Source: Cyanobacteria bacterium SIG31
Lineage (GTDB): Bacteria; Cyanobacteriota; Vampirovibrionia; Gastranaerophilales; Gastranaerophilaceae
NCBI GenBank assembly: GCA_015152465.1
Contig: SUTX01000012.1
Coordinates: 1 to 63,608, forward strand
DNA length: 63,608 bases
Direction: 5' to 3'
The notes beneath the pieces are model-generated. The model did no database searches. It was not told the DNA's origin and saw only the letters and a program-made list of their open reading frames with translations. Positions within the stretch are counted from its first letter, which is position 1, and each line of letters begins with the position of its first letter. Made by a program: the position numbers and the translations under genes. Shown piece after piece: positions 54,046 through 63,529 of this stretch.

Positions 54046-55296
54046 ATGGAAAAAATTAAACTTGGTCTTATTGGTCTTGGAACTGTTGGTACGGGTGTTT
54101 ATAAAAGTGTGCAAAATTTTGACAATATTGAAATTGCTAAGATAGCTGTTAAAAATATAAACAAACCACGTTCTGTAGATGTACCTCAATCAATGTTAAC
54201 AGATAATCCATACGATATTGTAAATGATCCAACAATTGATATTGTGGTTGAACTAATGGGCGGTGTTGAACCAGCATGGAGTTATATAAAAACAGCTATC
54301 CAAAACGGTAAACATATTGTTACTGCAAATAAAGAGCTTTTGGCTAAAAAAGGTGAAGAGTTATTTAATCTTTCTGAAGAACACAACTGTGTTGTCCTTT
54401 ATGAAGCAGCTATTGCTGGTGGAATACCTCTTATTATGCCAATAAAAACAATCATGGCTGGAAATAAGATAAACAAAATTCAAGCAATTTTAAACGGTAC
54501 AACCAATTACATTCTTACAAAAATGGATGTAGATGGTGCAAGCTATGAAGATGTTCTTAAAGAAGCACAAGAATTAGGCTATGCTGAGACAGATCCAACT
54601 GGTGATGTTGAGGGGTTTGATGCTGCATATAAAATAACAACTCTTGCAACGATTGCATTTAATTCAAGAACAAAATTTGAGAATGTGTATCGAGAAGGAA
54701 TTACAAAAATTCGTAAAGAGGATATGAAAAAAGCAAATGAGCTTGGTTATAAAATTAAGTTGATAGCTTCTGCGACGATAGATGATAAAAATAATGCAGA
54801 TGTTAGAGTTCATCCAATGCTTGTACCTCAAGATTGTACGCTTGCGCATATAGATTATGTGACTAATGCTGTTGCGATAAGTGGGTATCCGATAGGTGAT
54901 ATTTTACTTTCAGGTCCAGGTGCTGGGGAATCGCCTACAACAAGTTCTGTAATGGGTGATATTCTTTCAATTGCACGAGCTTGGAAAACTACTGATTATT
55001 TACTACCAATGATGAGATGTCATCACCATGAGATTTCTAATCCTGTAAAAATAGACGACACATATAATAAATATTATATTTCTATTACTGCTCCAAACGG
55101 AATCGGTTTAATTGCAAAAATTGGACAAATTTGTGCAGAAAAAGATGTAAGCTTGGCAAGCATTTCTTCTGATTCAGATGACGTTACAGCAAGAATAACT
55201 GTCATTACTGATAAGTGTCTTGAAAGAAATATTAAAGAAGTTATTGCGAACCTTGATGGCTGTACAATAAGTAGCTTAATCCGTGTTATGGAGTAA
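54046..55296 (+). CDS. hom: Homoserine dehydrogenase
   Basis: 416 residues. [14 protein letters not shown] is the NAD(P) fold, [12 protein letters not shown] and [10 protein letters not shown] with [12 protein letters not shown] form the catalytic domain, [12 protein letters not shown] follows, and a C-terminal ACT domain ([20 protein letters not shown]) suggests threonine feedback. It reduces aspartate semialdehyde to homoserine. AGGAG lies before the ATG. It is 23 bp ahead of thrC. Confidence 0.95.
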   Translation: MEKIKLGLIGLGTVGTGVYKSVQNFDNIEIAKIAVKNINKPRSVDVPQSMLTDNPYDIVNDPTIDIVVELMGGVEPAWSYIKTAIQNGKHIVTANKELLAKKGEELFNLSEEHNCVVLYEAAIAGGIPLIMPIKTIMAGNKINKIQAILNGTTNYILTKMDVDGASYEDVLKEAQELGYAETDPTGDVEGFDAAYKITTLATIAFNSRTKFENVYREGITKIRKEDMKKANELGYKIKLIASATIDDKNNADVRVHPMLVPQDCTLAHIDYVTNAVAISGYPIGDILLSGPGAGESPTTSSVMGDILSIARAWKTTDYLLPMMRCHHHEISNPVKIDDTYNKYYISITAPNGIGLIAKIGQICAEKDVSLASISSDSDDVTARITVITDKCLERNIKEVIANLDGCTISSLIRVME

Positions 55297-55319
55297 TAAG
55301 AGCTTTAGGAGGTTTTGTT

Positions 55320-56378
55320 ATGCATTACCAAGGGTTAATTAATAAGTACCGTAAATACTTACCTGTTACAGATACAACTCCTGTTGTGACTTTGAATGAA
55401 GGCAATACGCCATTAATAAAGGCTGATAATTTGGCAAAAAAAATTGGGCTAGATTGTAATGTGTATTTAAAATTCGAAGGCTGTAATCCGACTGGTAGTT
55501 TTAAAGACAGAGGAATGACATTAGCCGTTACAAAAGCAAAAGAGGAAGGCTCTAACGCTATTATTTGTGCGTCTACTGGTAATACTTCTGCATCTGCAGC
55601 AGCATATGGAGCTAAAGCTGGTCTTAAAACTTTTGTACTTATTCCTGACGGTTACATTGCACTTGGAAAACTTTCTCAAGCAATGATGTATGGTGCTGAG
55701 ATCATCGCTATTCAGGGTAATTTTGACGAAGCACTTGAATGTGTTCGTGCAATTTCTAACTCACATCCTATAACTTTGGTTAATTCAGTTAATCCATATA
55801 GAATTGAAGGTCAAAAAACTGGTGCTTTTGAAGTTTGTGATGCTTTAGGAAAAGCCCCTGACTATCATTTTATTCCAGTTGGAAATGCAGGAAACATAAC
55901 CGCTTATTGGAAAGGGTATAAAGAATACTTTGAGCTAGGCATTACTGAGAACTTACCGAAGATGATGGGGTTTGAAGCCGAAGGCGCTGCGGCAATTGTT
56001 CGTGGTGAAAGAATAATGAAGCCTGAAACGCTTGCTACAGCGATAAGAATAGGGAATCCTGCAAGCTGGAAACAAGCTGAAGCTGCAAGGGATGAAAGCA
56101 ATGGTAAAATAGGCTGTGTTACGGATGAAAAAATAGTTGAAGCATATAAAATGTTAGCATCAACAGAAGGAATTCTTTGTGAACCAGCAAGTGCAGCTTC
56201 TGTTGCTGGATTGATCCAAGCTCATTCGCAAGGACTTGTTGAACAAGGAACAGATATTGTTTGTGTCCTTACTGGTAACGGCCTGAAAGACCCTGACAAT
56301 GCAATTAAGTTTTCTAGTGCTGATGTTAAAAAGACGTCCTCTAGTTTAGATGATGTTTTGAGAGCAATGAATATATAA
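55320..56378 (+). CDS. thrC: Threonine synthase
   Basis: 352 residues. [14 protein letters not shown] carries the pyridoxal-phosphate lysine, [19 protein letters not shown] the phosphate site, and [10 protein letters not shown] the C-terminal motif. It converts phosphohomoserine to threonine. AGGAGGT precedes the ATG. No homoserine kinase gene (thrB) is in the window. It lies between hom and proB in one run. Confidence 0.95.
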   Translation: MHYQGLINKYRKYLPVTDTTPVVTLNEGNTPLIKADNLAKKIGLDCNVYLKFEGCNPTGSFKDRGMTLAVTKAKEEGSNAIICASTGNTSASAAAYGAKAGLKTFVLIPDGYIALGKLSQAMMYGAEIIAIQGNFDEALECVRAISNSHPITLVNSVNPYRIEGQKTGAFEVCDALGKAPDYHFIPVGNAGNITAYWKGYKEYFELGITENLPKMMGFEAEGAAAIVRGERIMKPETLATAIRIGNPASWKQAEAARDESNGKIGCVTDEKIVEAYKMLASTEGILCEPASAASVAGLIQAHSQGLVEQGTDIVCVLTGNGLKDPDNAIKFSSADVKKTSSSLDDVLRAMNI

Positions 56379-56387
56379 GAGAAAAAT

Positions 56388-57533
56388 ATGCAAAGAAAAG
56401 ACTTTATTGATGTTAAAAGAATTGTCATAAAACTTGGCACAAACGTGCTAAGAAACGAAGATGGCGAAGTTGCAGTCTCACGGATTTATTCATTCATTGA
56501 AGATATTTCAAAGCTTATCAAGAATGGTAAAGAAGTTATTGTTGTGACAAGCGGTGCTGTTGGTCTTGGGAAAAAGAAATTGAATCTTGATTCCACTGAT
56601 GGCGACGGAATAAAACAGGCTTGTGCAGCTGTCGGTCAAAGCCGATTGATGTCATATTATGAAGCTGGGTTTGCAGGGTTTGATATTCCTGTTGCTCAAA
56701 TTCTTTTAACAGAAGATGATTTTTCGATGAGGCATCGTTATTTAAGTTTGAGAACAACGTTAAACAAGCTTATTGAGCTCGGCGTTGTTCCTATTATTAA
56801 TCAAAACGATACCGTGTCTACAATAGAATTAAACGATATGCTATCCGGCATGCAAGTTTGTTTTTCTGACAATGACAAGCTATCTGCTTTGGTTGCTAGT
56901 GAGCTGGATGCAGATTTATTAATCCTTTTATCTGATATTGACGGGCTATATAATGCTAATCCTAAAGAAAACCCCGAAGCAGAATTTATTCGAGAAGTTG
57001 AATGTGTAAATGACGAGATATTGGGTCTTGGATCTGGAGCTTCAGATGGTGGCAGAGGCGGAATGAAAACAAAACTTGAAGCAGCAAAGCTCGTTACTCG
57101 TTTTGGTGGCAAAGTATTAATTGCAAATGGTAAAGTTCCGTATGTTATTAATAAAATATTTTCTGCTGAAGAAATTGGTACAATGTTTGTTCCTAGTAAC
57201 GAAAACTTGTCTGGCAAAAAAAGATGGATAGGCTATGCTACAAATATTCGAGGAAAGTTAATTGTTAATTCTGGAGCTAAAAATGCAATTATAGATAGAT
57301 GCACAAGCTTGTTGCCAATAGGTATAATTGAAGTTATAAATGATTTTAAACAAGGTGAAGTAGTCTCGATTTGTGATGAAAGTGGTGTTGAATTCGCTCG
57401 TGGTATGGTAAATTATGATTCAAATGAGTGCTCAAAAATTGCTGGCGCACATTCGGATAGTATCCTTGAAATACTTGGTTATAAAAACTATGACGCAGTT
57501 ATAACAAGAGATAATATAACTAATCTTGATTAA
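56388..57533 (+). CDS. proB: Glutamate 5-kinase
   Basis: 381 residues. VIKLGTNVLRN and VTSGAVGLGK open the amino-acid kinase domain, INQNDTVST and LSDIDGLYNANP follow, and the C-terminal PUA domain (GKLIVNSGAKNAI ... FARGMVNYDSNECSKIAGAHS) gives the usual length. It begins proline synthesis. It follows thrC by 9 bp, so the threonine and proline genes are in one operon. Confidence 0.95.
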   Translation: MQRKDFIDVKRIVIKLGTNVLRNEDGEVAVSRIYSFIEDISKLIKNGKEVIVVTSGAVGLGKKKLNLDSTDGDGIKQACAAVGQSRLMSYYEAGFAGFDIPVAQILLTEDDFSMRHRYLSLRTTLNKLIELGVVPIINQNDTVSTIELNDMLSGMQVCFSDNDKLSALVASELDADLLILLSDIDGLYNANPKENPEAEFIREVECVNDEILGLGSGASDGGRGGMKTKLEAAKLVTRFGGKVLIANGKVPYVINKIFSAEEIGTMFVPSNENLSGKKRWIGYATNIRGKLIVNSGAKNAIIDRCTSLLPIGIIEVINDFKQGEVVSICDESGVEFARGMVNYDSNECSKIAGAHSDSILEILGYKNYDAVITRDNITNLD

Positions 57534-57609
57534 AATTTTTGTTGTAACAACAACAGCGAAAAAGTTTACTAAATGTTAAAATAAGAATACAAAATCGGAG
57601 GTAAAAGAT

Positions 57610-58119
57610 ATGATTAATGAAAAACTAGAAAAAGAATTTAATATTCAAATAAATAAAGAGCTTTATTCTGAGTATCTTTATTTGGCTATGAAAACATATT
57701 TTATGGAACAAAACTTGATGGGTTTTGTGAACTGGTTTGATGTTCAAGTACAAGAAGAACACGCACACGCTATTGGTATGTTTAATTATTTAAACGAACG
57801 TGGTGGTAAAATTGAATTATTGCCAATCGATAAACCTGAATTTAGTGGCAAAACTCCGCTTGAAATTTTTGAAGAAGTGCTTAAACACGAACAATACGTA
57901 ACATCAAGAATTAATGCAGTATATGATGTTGCAGAAGAAGTTCGTGATAGAGCTGCTATGAAATTCTTAGATTGGTATATTGATGAGCAAGTTGAAGAAG
58001 AAGCTTCTGTCGACGGTGTGCTTTCAACTCTTAGACTAATCGGTGATGATAAAAATGCGTTGCTTCTTTTAGACAAAGACCTAGCTACAAGAGTATTTAC
58101 TGCACCAGTAATAGGTTAG
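57610..58119 (+). CDS. ftnA: Ferritin (bacterial non-haem type)
   Basis: 169 residues. Ferroxidase ligands E17, E49/E50 and H53 are present (NKELYSEYLY, QVQEEHAHAIGMF), with DEQVEEEASV later in helix D. It stores iron as a 24-mer. GGAGGT precedes the ATG and a strong hairpin terminator follows. It is transcribed alone. Confidence 0.95.
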   Translation: MINEKLEKEFNIQINKELYSEYLYLAMKTYFMEQNLMGFVNWFDVQVQEEHAHAIGMFNYLNERGGKIELLPIDKPEFSGKTPLEIFEEVLKHEQYVTSRINAVYDVAEEVRDRAAMKFLDWYIDEQVEEEASVDGVLSTLRLIGDDKNALLLLDKDLATRVFTAPVIG

Positions 58120-58150
58120 GAATAGGGGTAAATATAATTTAATAATAACA

Positions 58151-58180
58151 AAACGACCGAGTTCTAAACTCGGTCGTTTG
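58151..58180 (+). terminator. Rho-independent terminator of ferritin gene
   Basis: AAACGACCGAGTT pairs with AACTCGGTCGTTT around two bases, followed by T-rich sequence. Confidence 0.93.
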
Positions 58181-58257
58181 TATTCTATTTTGTATGCTTG
58201 TAAAAAAAATAAAAAAGGTATAATATGAAGAATATAATAAATAAAAAGGAGTTTTAC

Positions 58258-58716
58258 ATGAAAAAGATTTTAATCACTTTGATTTTGTTGTTTTGTGTTA
58301 ATAATACTACTTTTGCTTTTGGTGAAATTGATAGACAAGTTGCTCTAGACACTTCTGTTACACAAGTGCAAAAAATTATCTTAGATTTAATAAAATCTTA
58401 TGACGGTGTTATTACTCCAAAAGAAATTAATGAAAAGGAATTACGTTATATTGTCAATTATAATGGTTCGACATTTTTAAGTGCAATTGGTGTTAGTAAT
58501 GGTAATTGGTCTTCTGATAAATATGTGAAAGCTATATTTTCTTGTCAATTAAAACCTGTAAATAACGGAAAAGATGTTCTAATTATCAACAGAAAACATA
58601 CAACAACTTCATTATTCTTTAGTCACTATGTCTTTAGACATTATAAGAAAATTTATCATGAATTGAAATTAAATGATATTGAGTTGATAAAATATAAAGA
58701 ATATAAAACTTTATAA
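58258..58716 (+). CDS. Small secreted protein of unknown function
   Basis: 152 residues starting at the ATG with AAGGAG upstream (an ATG eleven codons earlier is less likely). It has a signal peptide (MKKILITLILLFCVNNTTFAFG). The mature part has a repeated beta pattern (LRYIVNYNGSTFLSAIGVS, AIFSCQLKPVNNGKDVLII) and ends HELKLNDIELIKYKEYKTL. No family is recognised. A terminator follows, so it is monocistronic. Confidence 0.75.
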   Translation: MKKILITLILLFCVNNTTFAFGEIDRQVALDTSVTQVQKIILDLIKSYDGVITPKEINEKELRYIVNYNGSTFLSAIGVSNGNWSSDKYVKAIFSCQLKPVNNGKDVLIINRKHTTTSLFFSHYVFRHYKKIYHELKLNDIELIKYKEYKTL

Positions 58717-58728
58717 AAAACAAACAAA

Positions 58729-58772
58729 TAAAAAGCTGGGTTGATTGAATATCAACCCGGCTTTTTATTTGT
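58729..58772. terminator. Bidirectional terminator
   Basis: AAAAAGCtGGGTTGAT pairs with ATCAACCCgGCTTTTT around TGAAT, A/T-rich on both sides. It serves the 58258 and mscL genes. Confidence 0.93.
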
Positions 58773-58780
58773 ATTTACCT

Positions 58781-59245
58781 CTACCCCAAATCGCTTGTAC
58801 AATTAGGGCATTTTTTTGCATTAATAGGAATGCAAGAACAGCAGAATGGGCATTCTTTTGTAGTTGCTTCTGCTTCTACAACTTCTTGCTTACATACTCT
58901 ATCTTTTAGAGTATTAATTGCTTTAATGATTGCAAAAATTGCGCAAGCAACGATTAAGAAGCTAATTATATTGTTAATAAATGCACCATAATTCATAGTA
59001 ACTGCACCAGCAGTTTTAGCCGCTTCTAAAGATGGATAAGTCACATCTGTTGGACTAATTTGCCAGTATAAGTTTGTAAAATCAACTTTACCTAAAACCA
59101 TACCGATAGGTGGCATAATTATATCGTTTACCATTGAATCGACGATACTTTTAAAAGATGCACCAATAATGATACCGACAGCCATATCTAGTACATTACC
59201 ACGCAAAATAAATTCTCTTAGTTCTTTTGCTAAGTTTTTAAACAT
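58781..59245 (-). CDS. mscL: Large-conductance mechanosensitive channel with C-terminal zinc ribbon
   Basis: 154 residues. ELREFILRGNVLDMAVGIIIGASF and NDIIMPPIGMVLG cover helix 1, and VACAIFAIIKAINTLK covers helix 2. The C-terminus CPFCCSCIPINAKKCPNC is a two-pair zinc ribbon; MscL of E. coli (136 residues) lacks it. It opens a pore when the membrane is stretched. AAAGGAG precedes the ATG. Confidence 0.93.
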   Translation of the reverse strand: MFKNLAKELREFILRGNVLDMAVGIIIGASFKSIVDSMVNDIIMPPIGMVLGKVDFTNLYWQISPTDVTYPSLEAAKTAGAVTMNYGAFINNIISFLIVACAIFAIIKAINTLKDRVCKQEVVEAEATTKECPFCCSCIPINAKKCPNCTSDLG

Positions 59246-59294
59246 ATAAATCTCCTTTCAATGAGCTTATTATAGCATAAAAATGGCAATAAGG

Positions 59295-59340
59295 TGACCA
59301 AGTGAACAGGTGATCAAGATTTTTCTTATTCACTTGGTCA
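59295..59340. promoter_or_regulatory. Hairpin upstream of fusA
   Basis: TGACCAAGTGAA (59295-59306) pairs perfectly with TTCACTTGGTCA (59329-59340); loop of 22 nt. It lies between mscL and fusA, 110 bp before the fusA start. It could be a regulatory leader, an mscL-side element or a terminator remnant. Confidence 0.4.
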
Positions 59341-59447
59341 ATGTTTTCTTGAACACTTCTTTACACCAAAACATGTTCATGTCACAATTATTTTAACTGG
59401 AAACAGTATAAATAGTAGTAGTAATAATATAAAAAAGGAAAAAGAAA

Positions 59448-61535
59448 ATGGCTAGAAAAACTCCATTAGAAAAAATCAGAAATATTGGTATTGCTGCTCA
59501 CATCGACGCAGGTAAAACCACTACAACTGAACGTATCCTTTTCTACACAGGTAAGACTCACAAAATCGGTGAAACACACGACGGTGCTGCAGTAACTGAC
59601 TTTATGGAACAAGAAAAGGAAAGAGGTATTACAATCCAATCTGCTGCTGTAACAGCTGAATGGAAAGGACACCAAGTAAACATTATTGACACACCTGGTC
59701 ACGTTGACTTCACAATCGAAGTAGAACGTTCACTTCGTGTTCTTGACGGTGTTGTTGCTGTATTCTGTGCAGTAGGTGGTGTTCAATCACAATCAGAAAC
59801 AGTTTGGAGACAAGCTAACAGATATGAAGTTCCTCGTATGGTATTCGTTAACAAAATGGATAGAACAGGTGCTGACTTCTATAGAGTTGTTGATCAACTT
59901 AAAAACAGATTAGGTGCTAACGCTCATCCTATTCAATTACCTATCGGTGCTGAAGATAACTTCAAAGGTATTGTAGATTTGTTCGAAATGAAAGCTCATA
60001 TCTACACTAACGATTTAGGTACAGATATTCAAGTTACAGACATCCCTGCTGATTTAGCTGACAAAGCTAGAGAATACAGAGAAGCTCTTGTTGAAGCTAT
60101 CGCTTCTGAAGATGACGCTTTAATGGAAAAATTCTTCGAAGATCCAGATTCAATCACTGTTGAAGAATTAAGAGCTGGTTTAAGAAAAGCAGTTTGCGAC
60201 AACAAAATCGTTCCTGTTAACTGCGGTACAGCATTCAAAAACAAAGGTGTTCAATTATTGCTTGACAACGTTGTTTACTACATGCCATCACCAGTTGATG
60301 TTAAAGCTATTGAAGGTGAATTAGAAGACGGTACAAAAACTGAAAGACATTCTTCAGATACAGAACCATTCTCAGCACTTTCATTCAAAGTTATGACTGA
60401 CCCATTCGTAGGTCGTTTAACATTCTTAAGAGTTTACTCAGGCGTTATTACTTCAGGTTCTTATGTTCTTAACTCAACAAATGGTAAAAAAGAACGTATT
60501 TCAAGACTTGTTCGTATGTACGCTGATCAAAGACTTGAAGAAAATGAAGTATACGCTGGTGACATTTGTGCAGCAGTTGGTTTGAAAGACACTACTACAG
60601 GTGATACATTATGTGATGAAAAAGCACCTATCATCCTTGAAAGAATGACTTTCCCTGAACCAGTTATTTCTGTTGCAATTGAGCCAAAAACAAAAGCTGA
60701 CCAAGATAAAATGGGTATCGCTCTTCAAAAGTTAGCTGAAGAAGATCCATCATTCAGAGTTAAATCTGATGCAGAAACTGGTCAAACAATTATTTCTGGT
60801 ATGGGTGAATTACACTTAGATATCATCGTTGACCGTATGTTAAGAGAATTCAAAGTTGAAGCTAACATCGGTAAGCCACAAGTAGCTTATAGAGAAACTA
60901 TTCGTGGCAACGCTGAACAAGATTCTAAATTCGCTAGACAATCAGGTGGTAAAGGTCAATACGGTCACGTTAAAATCAGAATTTCTCCTGCTGGTGAAAA
61001 CGAAGGTTTCGTGTTCGAAAACAAAATCGTCGGTGGTGCTATTCCTAAGGAATACATTGAACCTGCAAGAAAAGGTATGGAAGAAGCTCTTGAAGGCGGT
61101 ATCTTAGCTGGTTATCCAATGATTGACGTTAAAGTTGAACTTTACGATGGTTCTTACCACGAAGTTGACTCTTCTGAAATGGCGTTCAAAATTGCTGGTT
61201 CTATGGCGATTAAAGAAGGTACTAGAAAAGCTCAACCTTGTATCTTAGAACCTATGATGAAAGTTGAAATCGAAATTCCTGATGAATTCACAGGTACTAT
61301 TATCGGTGACATCTCAAGAAGACGTGGTAGAGTAGAAGGTCAAGAACCTATGGGTAACACAGGTAACGTTATCGTTAGAGCTCTTGTTCCTCTTGCTAAC
61401 ATGTTCGGTTATGCAACAGACTTGAGATCAAACACTCAAGGTCGTGGTACATTCTCTATGGAATTCCAATGCTACGAACAAGTTCCTGCAAACATCGAAA
61501 AAGAAATTATCGAGAAAGCTGGAGCAAGTAAATAA
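59448..61535 (+). CDS. fusA: Translation elongation factor G
   Basis: 695 residues. [15 protein letters not shown] (P-loop), DTPGHVDF and NKMDRTG are the GTPase motifs; [12 protein letters not shown] and [14 protein letters not shown] segments ([14 protein letters not shown]) mark domains IV and V. It translocates the ribosome. Codon use is more C-ending (for example GGT/AAC/ATC) than in its neighbours, as expected of a highly expressed gene. GGAAAAAG lies before the ATG. It is alone, not in the usual str operon. Confidence 0.97.
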   Translation: MARKTPLEKIRNIGIAAHIDAGKTTTTERILFYTGKTHKIGETHDGAAVTDFMEQEKERGITIQSAAVTAEWKGHQVNIIDTPGHVDFTIEVERSLRVLDGVVAVFCAVGGVQSQSETVWRQANRYEVPRMVFVNKMDRTGADFYRVVDQLKNRLGANAHPIQLPIGAEDNFKGIVDLFEMKAHIYTNDLGTDIQVTDIPADLADKAREYREALVEAIASEDDALMEKFFEDPDSITVEELRAGLRKAVCDNKIVPVNCGTAFKNKGVQLLLDNVVYYMPSPVDVKAIEGELEDGTKTERHSSDTEPFSALSFKVMTDPFVGRLTFLRVYSGVITSGSYVLNSTNGKKERISRLVRMYADQRLEENEVYAGDICAAVGLKDTTTGDTLCDEKAPIILERMTFPEPVISVAIEPKTKADQDKMGIALQKLAEEDPSFRVKSDAETGQTIISGMGELHLDIIVDRMLREFKVEANIGKPQVAYRETIRGNAEQDSKFARQSGGKGQYGHVKIRISPAGENEGFVFENKIVGGAIPKEYIEPARKGMEEALEGGILAGYPMIDVKVELYDGSYHEVDSSEMAFKIAGSMAIKEGTRKAQPCILEPMMKVEIEIPDEFTGTIIGDISRRRGRVEGQEPMGNTGNVIVRALVPLANMFGYATDLRSNTQGRGTFSMEFQCYEQVPANIEKEIIEKAGASK

Positions 61536-61551
61536 GCTTTTTAAAGCAATT

Positions 61552-61587
61552 AAAAAAGGTCTTGGATTTATCCAAGACCTTTTTTGT
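61552..61587 (+). terminator. Rho-independent terminator of fusA
   Basis: AAAAAAGGTCTTGGAT pairs with ATCCAAGACCTTTTTT around TT, ends in a T-run. Confidence 0.95.
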
Positions 61588-61603
61588 TATCTTAATTATA
61601 TTT

Positions 61604-61624
61604 TGGACCGTCCAAGATTCGAAC
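61604..61624 (-). other. 21-nt tRNA 3' end fragment (unassigned)
   Basis: On the minus strand GTTCGAATC is a T-loop, followed by CTTGG-like stem bases, acceptor ACGGTCC and discriminator A. The matching 5' T-stem strand and everything upstream are missing. The amino acid cannot be assigned. Confidence 0.5.
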
Positions 61625-61776
61625 AGGGGTAAATGAATTGTATCAAGTTATAAAAAGCTTACCAATGAACTTTTTCAAGCAAATTCAAAACATAAAAATA
61701 TATAATTAAACGTGACATTTTGTAAGGTATAATCCAACAAAATCTACGTATAGACCTAACATTTTCAATGGTGAAC

Positions 61777-61805
61777 TTGACAAAATGTCAGGTATCGTAA
61801 ATAAT
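61777..61805 (+). promoter_or_regulatory. Sigma-70-type promoter of candidate small RNA
   Basis: TTGACA at 61777-61782, 17-bp spacer, AATAAT at 61800-61805 (five of six matches to TATAAT). The predicted start is about 61812. No ORF follows. Confidence 0.6.
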
Positions 61806-61811
61806 GTAAGC

Positions 61812-61925
61812 ATAGGGGCAAGCCCCAAGCAAGTGCGAATTACTTGAGGCTTGACTTAGTACCCTATAAAAGACAACAAATAAAACTTAAAAGTGCTATC
61901 AGTAGCTTGATGGCACTTTTTATTA
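61812..61925 (+). ncRNA. Candidate small RNA with hairpin and terminator
   Basis: About 113 nt. Nested stems: ATAGGG (61812) with CCCTAT (61862-61867); CAAGCC (about 61819) with GGCTTG (about 61848); CAAGT with ACTTG around GCGAATT. An A-rich single strand follows, then a 13-bp terminator stem (61889-61901 with 61908-61920) ending in Ts. A promoter directly upstream and no reading frame make an independent RNA likely. It is not one of the RNAs I know (no SRP, 6S or RNase P signature). Confidence 0.65.
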
Positions 61926-62230
61926 TATGCCTTTTCATTTTCTCACCCCCTTTCCACCGATTTCTTAGTTAAAGGGGTAAATTTGGTTAGGAGGCTCAAC
62001 GATATACTACTCCACCTATTGTAAAAGCGTGTGTGGGCGGGATGGTGTGGTACTACCCATATATCTATATTAGTATAATTTCAAAACATTGTCTAGAAAT
62101 GTTAAACAACGATGTTCTCACTTTTATTTACTCCTTTTGTAAACTTTGCGTTACAAAAGTTAAATAAAAAGGCAAGTTTTGAGGGGTGAAAGACTTTATA
62201 TTAACATGTAAGGTTATCTGTAGGTATTAT
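61926..62230. other. Gene-free stretch with further hairpins
   Basis: Besides the small RNA, this 300-bp stretch has CCCCTTT (61947) paired with AAAGGGG (61971), an imperfect hairpin near 61990-62055 (CTACTCCACC with GGTGTGGTAC), and the T-rich/A-rich inverted repeat at 62121-62171 (CTTTTATTTACTCC..., TTTGCG in the loop, ...AAATAAAAAG). No reading frame of interest is seen. Confidence 0.4.
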
Positions 62231-62231
62231 A

Positions 62232-63287
62232 ATGATAAAAGCTGTAATTGCAAAAAATATAAGTTTTCTTAGTAATATAAAATCAAAAGCTCAAATTAAT
62301 AGTGAAAGAATAAATTTGAATGCAGAGGAGCTTGATACTTTTGTAAAAATGCATAAAGAGCAAGATGAACAAAATAGAAATTCAAAAATTTCTATACTAA
62401 CAGGGTCGTTAACAGCTGGTCTTGCATGTCTTGCAGTATACGTTACTGGTTTAAGTCCAATTTTACTGAAAATAAAGAAGAATCCTATATCTATAATGAA
62501 TGATTTACAGAAAAAAGCTTTTATATCTAAAAATTTAAAAAGTTTGCTTTTAACAACTTTAGCCTCAGTGGGATGTTATACAGGATTAACATATTGGCAC
62601 AACAAAAATATTGACAAGGCCACTTCTAATACAATGGATAGATTTAACAAGCTTAATACATTTACAAGTGCAAAATTTGCAGATGATCATTTCAGGTCTT
62701 CCTTATATTTGGCAAAATATAATACGATTAATGGTGAAATTGAATTCAATAAAGATTTATTAGCTGATCCAATAAGAAAAATGTCTTTAAATAAAATAAT
62801 TAAACATGAACTAGAACACGCTAGACAATTTGAAATGATTGCTGCTCTTGATGACGGTATTGAAAAACTTAATTATGCTGTTTTAAAGAATATTGCCTCA
62901 AATATTAACGACGACGAAGCTAAAGAAGGTTTTCTTGAGTTGAATGAATGTTTCCAATCAGATAAGACTGGATTATTTGATAATGTTAGTATATTATTTC
63001 AAGGAGCTGAAGTAGATATGAAGAAATATTATAATGCCATGGCAACATTATTGCATAATCCTAACGCTACATATAAAGACATTCCAATTGTTATAGATAA
63101 AGAACATTATTTGAAAGCTATAGAAAAAAGAGGACCTTTAAGTCGTGAGGAAAAAGAAAAAGCTGAAGAATATTATCAAGCATATTTAGAATACGATTGT
63201 TCCGCTTCTACAATGTTAAATTTTTTCTCAAAAAAATATAAAGAAAATATCTTAGAAAAAGAAGCTGTTTTGGCTAGTAAAAAATAA
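62232..63287 (+). CDS. Membrane-associated protein with zincin-like HELEH motif
   Basis: 351 residues. Two hydrophobic segments lie at about 53-80 and 104-120. KHELEHARQFEMIAAL has an HExxH motif (H192, E193, H196) that could bind zinc as in metallopeptidases; a third ligand may be the Glu in YLEYDCSAS near residue 310. The N-terminus (AKNISFLSNIKSKAQ) is a weak version of the tag found elsewhere. No strong ribosome site is visible. It lies between tRNA-derived fragments and may belong to a small mobile segment. A peptidase role is inferred. Confidence 0.6.
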   Translation: MIKAVIAKNISFLSNIKSKAQINSERINLNAEELDTFVKMHKEQDEQNRNSKISILTGSLTAGLACLAVYVTGLSPILLKIKKNPISIMNDLQKKAFISKNLKSLLLTTLASVGCYTGLTYWHNKNIDKATSNTMDRFNKLNTFTSAKFADDHFRSSLYLAKYNTINGEIEFNKDLLADPIRKMSLNKIIKHELEHARQFEMIAALDDGIEKLNYAVLKNIASNINDDEAKEGFLELNECFQSDKTGLFDNVSILFQGAEVDMKKYYNAMATLLHNPNATYKDIPIVIDKEHYLKAIEKRGPLSREEKEKAEEYYQAYLEYDCSASTMLNFFSKKYKENILEKEAVLASKK

Positions 63288-63303
63288 TAGGGGGACATTT
63301 TGA

Positions 63304-63496
63304 CAATAAAAAACTCCCCAGGCGAGCCCGAGCAGAGGCATGAACGAAGTGAAAGACGACACCGAAACGCTGTTGCGTTGGCAAAGCGTTGGAGGTGGAG
63401 CGTTGCCGTTTAACGCGAGGGCGAAGAGGACGAGAACCAGAGAGAGTCTAATCTGTACAAAAAAATTACAAAAATTTGCAATAAAAACTCCCCAGG
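63304..63496. mobile_element. GC-rich ~155-bp cassette between direct repeats
   Basis: CAATAAAAAACTCCCCAGG (63304-63322) recurs as CAATAAAAACTCCCCAGG (63479-63496). ACTCCCCAGG is the terminal part of the tRNA-Asn fragment. Between them is clearly GC-richer DNA than its surroundings (about 63320-63455), rich in CGAG and GCGTTG-type words. No reliable reading frame is seen. It resembles a small inserted cassette bounded by attachment-site copies. Confidence 0.5.
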
Positions 63497-63529
63497 TTGG
63501 ACTCGAACCAACAACCTACCGGTTAACAG
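63488..63529 (-). other. 3' half of tRNA-Asn(GTT), truncated at the anticodon loop
   Basis: On the minus strand, from CTGTTAA (anticodon loop, GTT) the sequence follows a tRNA-Asn: TTGG-TTCGAGT-CCAA T arm and acceptor CTGGGGA with G. The 5' half is missing (no TCCCCAG strand; the bases before the loop do not pair well). It is 42 nt, the same length and same breakpoint as the tRNA-Phe fragment at 1327. Confidence 0.7.

Noticed and set aside
61604..61624. A functional tRNA
   Set aside because: Only 21 nt from the T-loop to the discriminator are present.
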